Of a DNA stretch of 25,652 bases, positions 24,201 to 25,652 are shown piece by piece (within the stretch, counting starts at the first letter, position 1; each line of letters begins with the position of its first letter). The DNA is from CAZQDP01 sp964592375 (GTDB lineage: Bacteria; Bacillota; Clostridia; RUG12999): NCBI GenBank assembly GCA_964592375.1, contig CAZQDP010000031.1:1-25652 (forward strand), in the 5' to 3' direction. A program made the translations under genes and the position numbers. Below the pieces are notes generated by a model. The model was given only the letters and a program-made list of their open reading frames with translations. It made no database searches and was not told the origin of the DNA.

Positions 24201-25652
24201 AACGGCAAACCCAAATATGCAGGACATTAAGCCAAACGGTATCTTTCTTGACCATCCACACTCCTGCGAAAATCAGAATTTATCCAATATTAAGATTACA
24301 AACACGCAGGGAGTTCCCTACAGAACCAACGTCAATCCGGTGCAAACGCTGACCAATGTAAGCTGGGAAGCCGGTTTTAATGATAGCAATATGCAACTGA
24401 GTAGCATTGGGCTAAAGAGCGATTTTCCATCAAGCTACGGCACATCCATAACAGCTACGCCGGCGCCCGAATCCACTACACTTCCCGGTGAAATCGTGGT
24501 GGACAACAGTAGCGCAGGCTACACGGAAACAGGAACGAGATGGGTGCCCTCTACCATTGGAAACACCATCAACGCCGGTGCGCGCTACAACAACTCGAAA
24601 AGTGCAAATGAAAGCGCAAAATGGACGCCAAACATTCCTAGCGCTGGTTTTTATGATGTATATGTATGGAAATTTGACTCGCATAGTCAGGCAAATCCCG
24701 CAGCGAAGTATAAAGTTTTGGATGCAGGAGGGCAGACGCTATACAGTGTCAATCAGACAAGAATAAGTGGACGGTGGGAAAAATTAGGGAGACATTACTT
24801 TCTTGCCGGTACCACAGGCAATGTGACTTTGTCATGCGATGTTCCGGGGTATGTAACAGCAGGAGATGTGCGTGCGGATGCCGTTAAATTTGTGCCTGTA
24901 TTGTCGGCAGATGCATCGGGCTATTGGGCAATGAATAGTGGAAGTGGCACGACGCAAGATGGGACACTCAATGCCCTCCATGCAAATCTTACGGGCAGTC
25001 CGGTTTACGATCAAGGCGGAAAGCAAGGAGCGGCGCTGGTGCTAGATGGCATTAATGATGCGGCCCAGGTAGCGGATAATGATCGACTGGAAATAGGAGG
25101 GGGAGATTATAGTATTTCCTTATGGTTTAAGCGCGATGCCAATGCCAATGCGAATTTACGGCTTATATCGAAAGGCGCCGAAAGCGATACGGACATTGGA
25201 TATGCCATAGAAGGCTCCGATACCACCATTACGGCCATGCTCAGCAACGGCACGCAAAGGCGAACGGTTTTTGGAAATCATGGAGGCATCGGAAAATGGA
25301 ACCATGTGGTGGTCAATTTTGACAGAGAAGGAGCGCTTTCGTTATATGTCAATGGGGTATGCAAGGATTCCGTGTATATAGGCGACCTTGCCCAAAGCAG
25401 TATTATAAACGCAAAGCAGCTATGTATCGGCAGTGGCAATGCAGTCAACTATTGGGATGGGGAAGTGGACGAGGTGCGCATTTATCAAAGGAAGCTTACC
25501 TATCGCGAGATTTCTTCGCTATATATGCTAGACGATGCGAGAAGCTTGAATATTTTAAGAGCGGAGCATGCCGGACTGTACCTAGGCAATCAAAGGCTTT
25601 TGACCATTCCCCAAAGTGGCGGTCAGTATCATGTGATGGCAAGGTATTCGAA
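21271..25652 (+). CDS. Giant secreted GH141-like beta-helix protein, copy B (cut by right edge)
   Basis: The frame from ATG 21271 stays open for 1460 codons to the window end; I read it through without a stop. It repeats the architecture of copy A: signal peptide with the same APGGISIGGTNVMGDG segment, cohesin-like domain with an internal Pro/Thr stretch, concanavalin-like domain (identical to copy A over codons 211-519), beta-helix with the shared SLRGHYSTQNNPTPDN segment, golvesin-type module (about 1074-1210), LamG domain and the beginning of the C-terminal domain. Outside the identical block the helix is clearly diverged, including the upper rungs (PNVRKDKDYPGYLGDY against PNYKQESAYPSQLGEY), so the copies may differ in specificity. 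It lies 114 nt after copy A with the same AGGGGGAAAACC leader and no clear terminator between, so co-transcription is possible. Confidence 0.88.
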   Translation, partial: MRRKITAIMMAMLLAFPIGTFGAVAPGGISIGGTNVMGDGAGFVGYVSVSGDIVTITATLRGPIYGLSCAKFGVKYNKDKVEVVAASAQPIFPTPSPISPTPTPPVTYQNSGFMSSSSVDFYASYTNIPGGMMRHLKYLNAQMMTTWCYAAVGIEKISDRYENVSYSPAAGSAFSATMKFRIKAGVASDLPSLKSYFTLSGDVSAPTLIEAGGKKLIAVAANFADAYVVPAIAHLDYTAIVAGDATPAPDASIANPTRKASPASSATFIAKDTMESGTPAGAISLPGDGPNALKVYGTDNRFLYLNHIYTTAAPRISYPFASPASGPFTIEFDYLPVAEATGSIALTISGKDNNGTSSEKWYVNMSISKSVIMNMTGNMAGNSGTVFSSANLDSDMLAGSPVARYRVCVYVKPEEQAYDIYVDDIKVSTASYEYRHKGVLASTASPDYPPVGEVKFTSLAISTSSAAATYKAGFDNIMAYGGAPELNIYEATKYYVSPEGNDSNPGTIDKPFLSMERARRVVSTMNSNMTQDITVYLAQGDYFIQSAMQFDTMDSGTNGHKIIYKNKDALGSARLIGGQNLSGFSQVDGSHIYKVNVGTGLTISNLYENEKVARVARHPNVRKDKDYPGYLGDYLLSESGDATGGTFIKYFENTISPASWTLTGAARIVWWLYGGYPDWGQNVRQISSIDPATRTINFSSPDSVGLTKDKDRFYIENVYELMDAPGEFFYDSATGWLYYYPMDGNPAGSTILLPKTRDIIKVTGSAVGTQAHDIVFEGLYLYGTMMDTGSSITGAGIILNHTNNIDITNCHFKNMGGHAIKMADDNEHNTVTGCWIEHTGLGGIWIYNNLNRESYPNNKSSYHLVSNNKIHDINDLYTNAVANGGVTIWDTNHCEVSYCEIFNSARYAISLRGHYSTQNNPTPDNMKHYAVDNTFQYIKIYNCGTDSGDMGALHAAHCNKTGEANINYWNQITIDNVTANPNMQDIKPNGIFLDHPHSCENQNLSNIKITNTQGVPYRTNVNPVQTLTNVSWEAGFNDSNMQLSSIGLKSDFPSSYGTSITATPAPESTTLPGEIVVDNSSAGYTETGTRWVPSTIGNTINAGARYNNSKSANESAKWTPNIPSAGFYDVYVWKFDSHSQANPAAKYKVLDAGGQTLYSVNQTRISGRWEKLGRHYFLAGTTGNVTLSCDVPGYVTAGDVRADAVKFVPVLSADASGYWAMNSGSGTTQDGTLNALHANLTGSPVYDQGGKQGAALVLDGINDAAQVADNDRLEIGGGDYSISLWFKRDANANANLRLISKGAESDTDIGYAIEGSDTTITAMLSNGTQRRTVFGNHGGIGKWNHVVVNFDREGALSLYVNGVCKDSVYIGDLAQSSIINAKQLCIGSGNAVNYWDGEVDEVRIYQRKLTYREISSLYMLDDARSLNILRAEHAGLYLGNQRLLTIPQSGGQYHVMARYS
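21901..22825 (+). repeat. 925-bp identical block, copy 2
   Basis: This is the partner of 17164-18088, in direct orientation 4737 bp away. It occupies the same codons (211-519) in copy B, so the reading frames and start distances are identical in both genes. Confidence 0.95.

Overview
The window looks like chromosomal DNA of a low-GC, Gram-positive, probably anaerobic and spore-forming member of the Clostridia (Bacillota). This is inferred from strong AGGAGG-type ribosome binding sites, near-consensus SigA-type promoters with 17-nt spacers, a SpoVB-like flippase, the carboxyspermidine-type polyamine pair, and large modular secreted proteins carrying copper-amine-oxidase-N 'stalk', Big_2, LamG-like and golvesin-type modules. 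I see no tRNA, rRNA, CRISPR array, transposase or phage gene.

Region 1 (1-8025, all minus strand) is a glycan-related block. A 1437-residue secreted multimodular protein (8025-3712) ends at a hairpin terminator. A tight URO-D-family / GH29 fucosidase pair follows (3519-951), then a decayed C-terminal remnant of a second copy of the large protein (905-711). The signal peptide and first domain of a third copy (545-1) run off the left edge. The intact and third copies share a promoter layout: a 7-bp inverted repeat with a 27-nt spacer overlaps the -35 box in both.

Region 2 (8159-12157) holds housekeeping and small accessory genes: uppP (plus strand), then on the minus strand a radical SAM protein with extra C-terminal cysteines, a small cupin, and a four-gene overlapping operon. 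That operon encodes an XRE regulator, a coiled-coil piece, a tail-anchored membrane piece and an alpha/beta hydrolase. Its promoter contains an 18-bp perfect palindrome, which suggests autoregulation. The two middle pieces look like one protein split by a frameshift.

Region 3 (12294-16391, plus strand) carries the carboxy(nor)spermidine dehydrogenase / nspC decarboxylase pair for spermidine-type polyamine synthesis, followed closely by a SpoVB/MurJ-like lipid-linked oligosaccharide flippase.

Region 4 (16452-25652, plus strand) has two tandem giant secreted paralogues (1540 aa, and at least 1460 aa cut by the right edge). Their order is signal peptide, cohesin-like domain, concanavalin-like domain, GH141-like right-handed beta-helix, golvesin-type domain, LamG domain and C-terminal Ig-like domain. 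The pair shares a 925-bp block that is identical base for base although the DNA on both sides has diverged, which points to recent gene conversion.

Taken together, the window suggests a cell that processes complex, possibly fucosylated and perhaps O-methylated, polysaccharides outside the cell (the giant secreted proteins) and inside it (GH29 and URO-D protein, neither with a signal peptide). The substrate link is inference.
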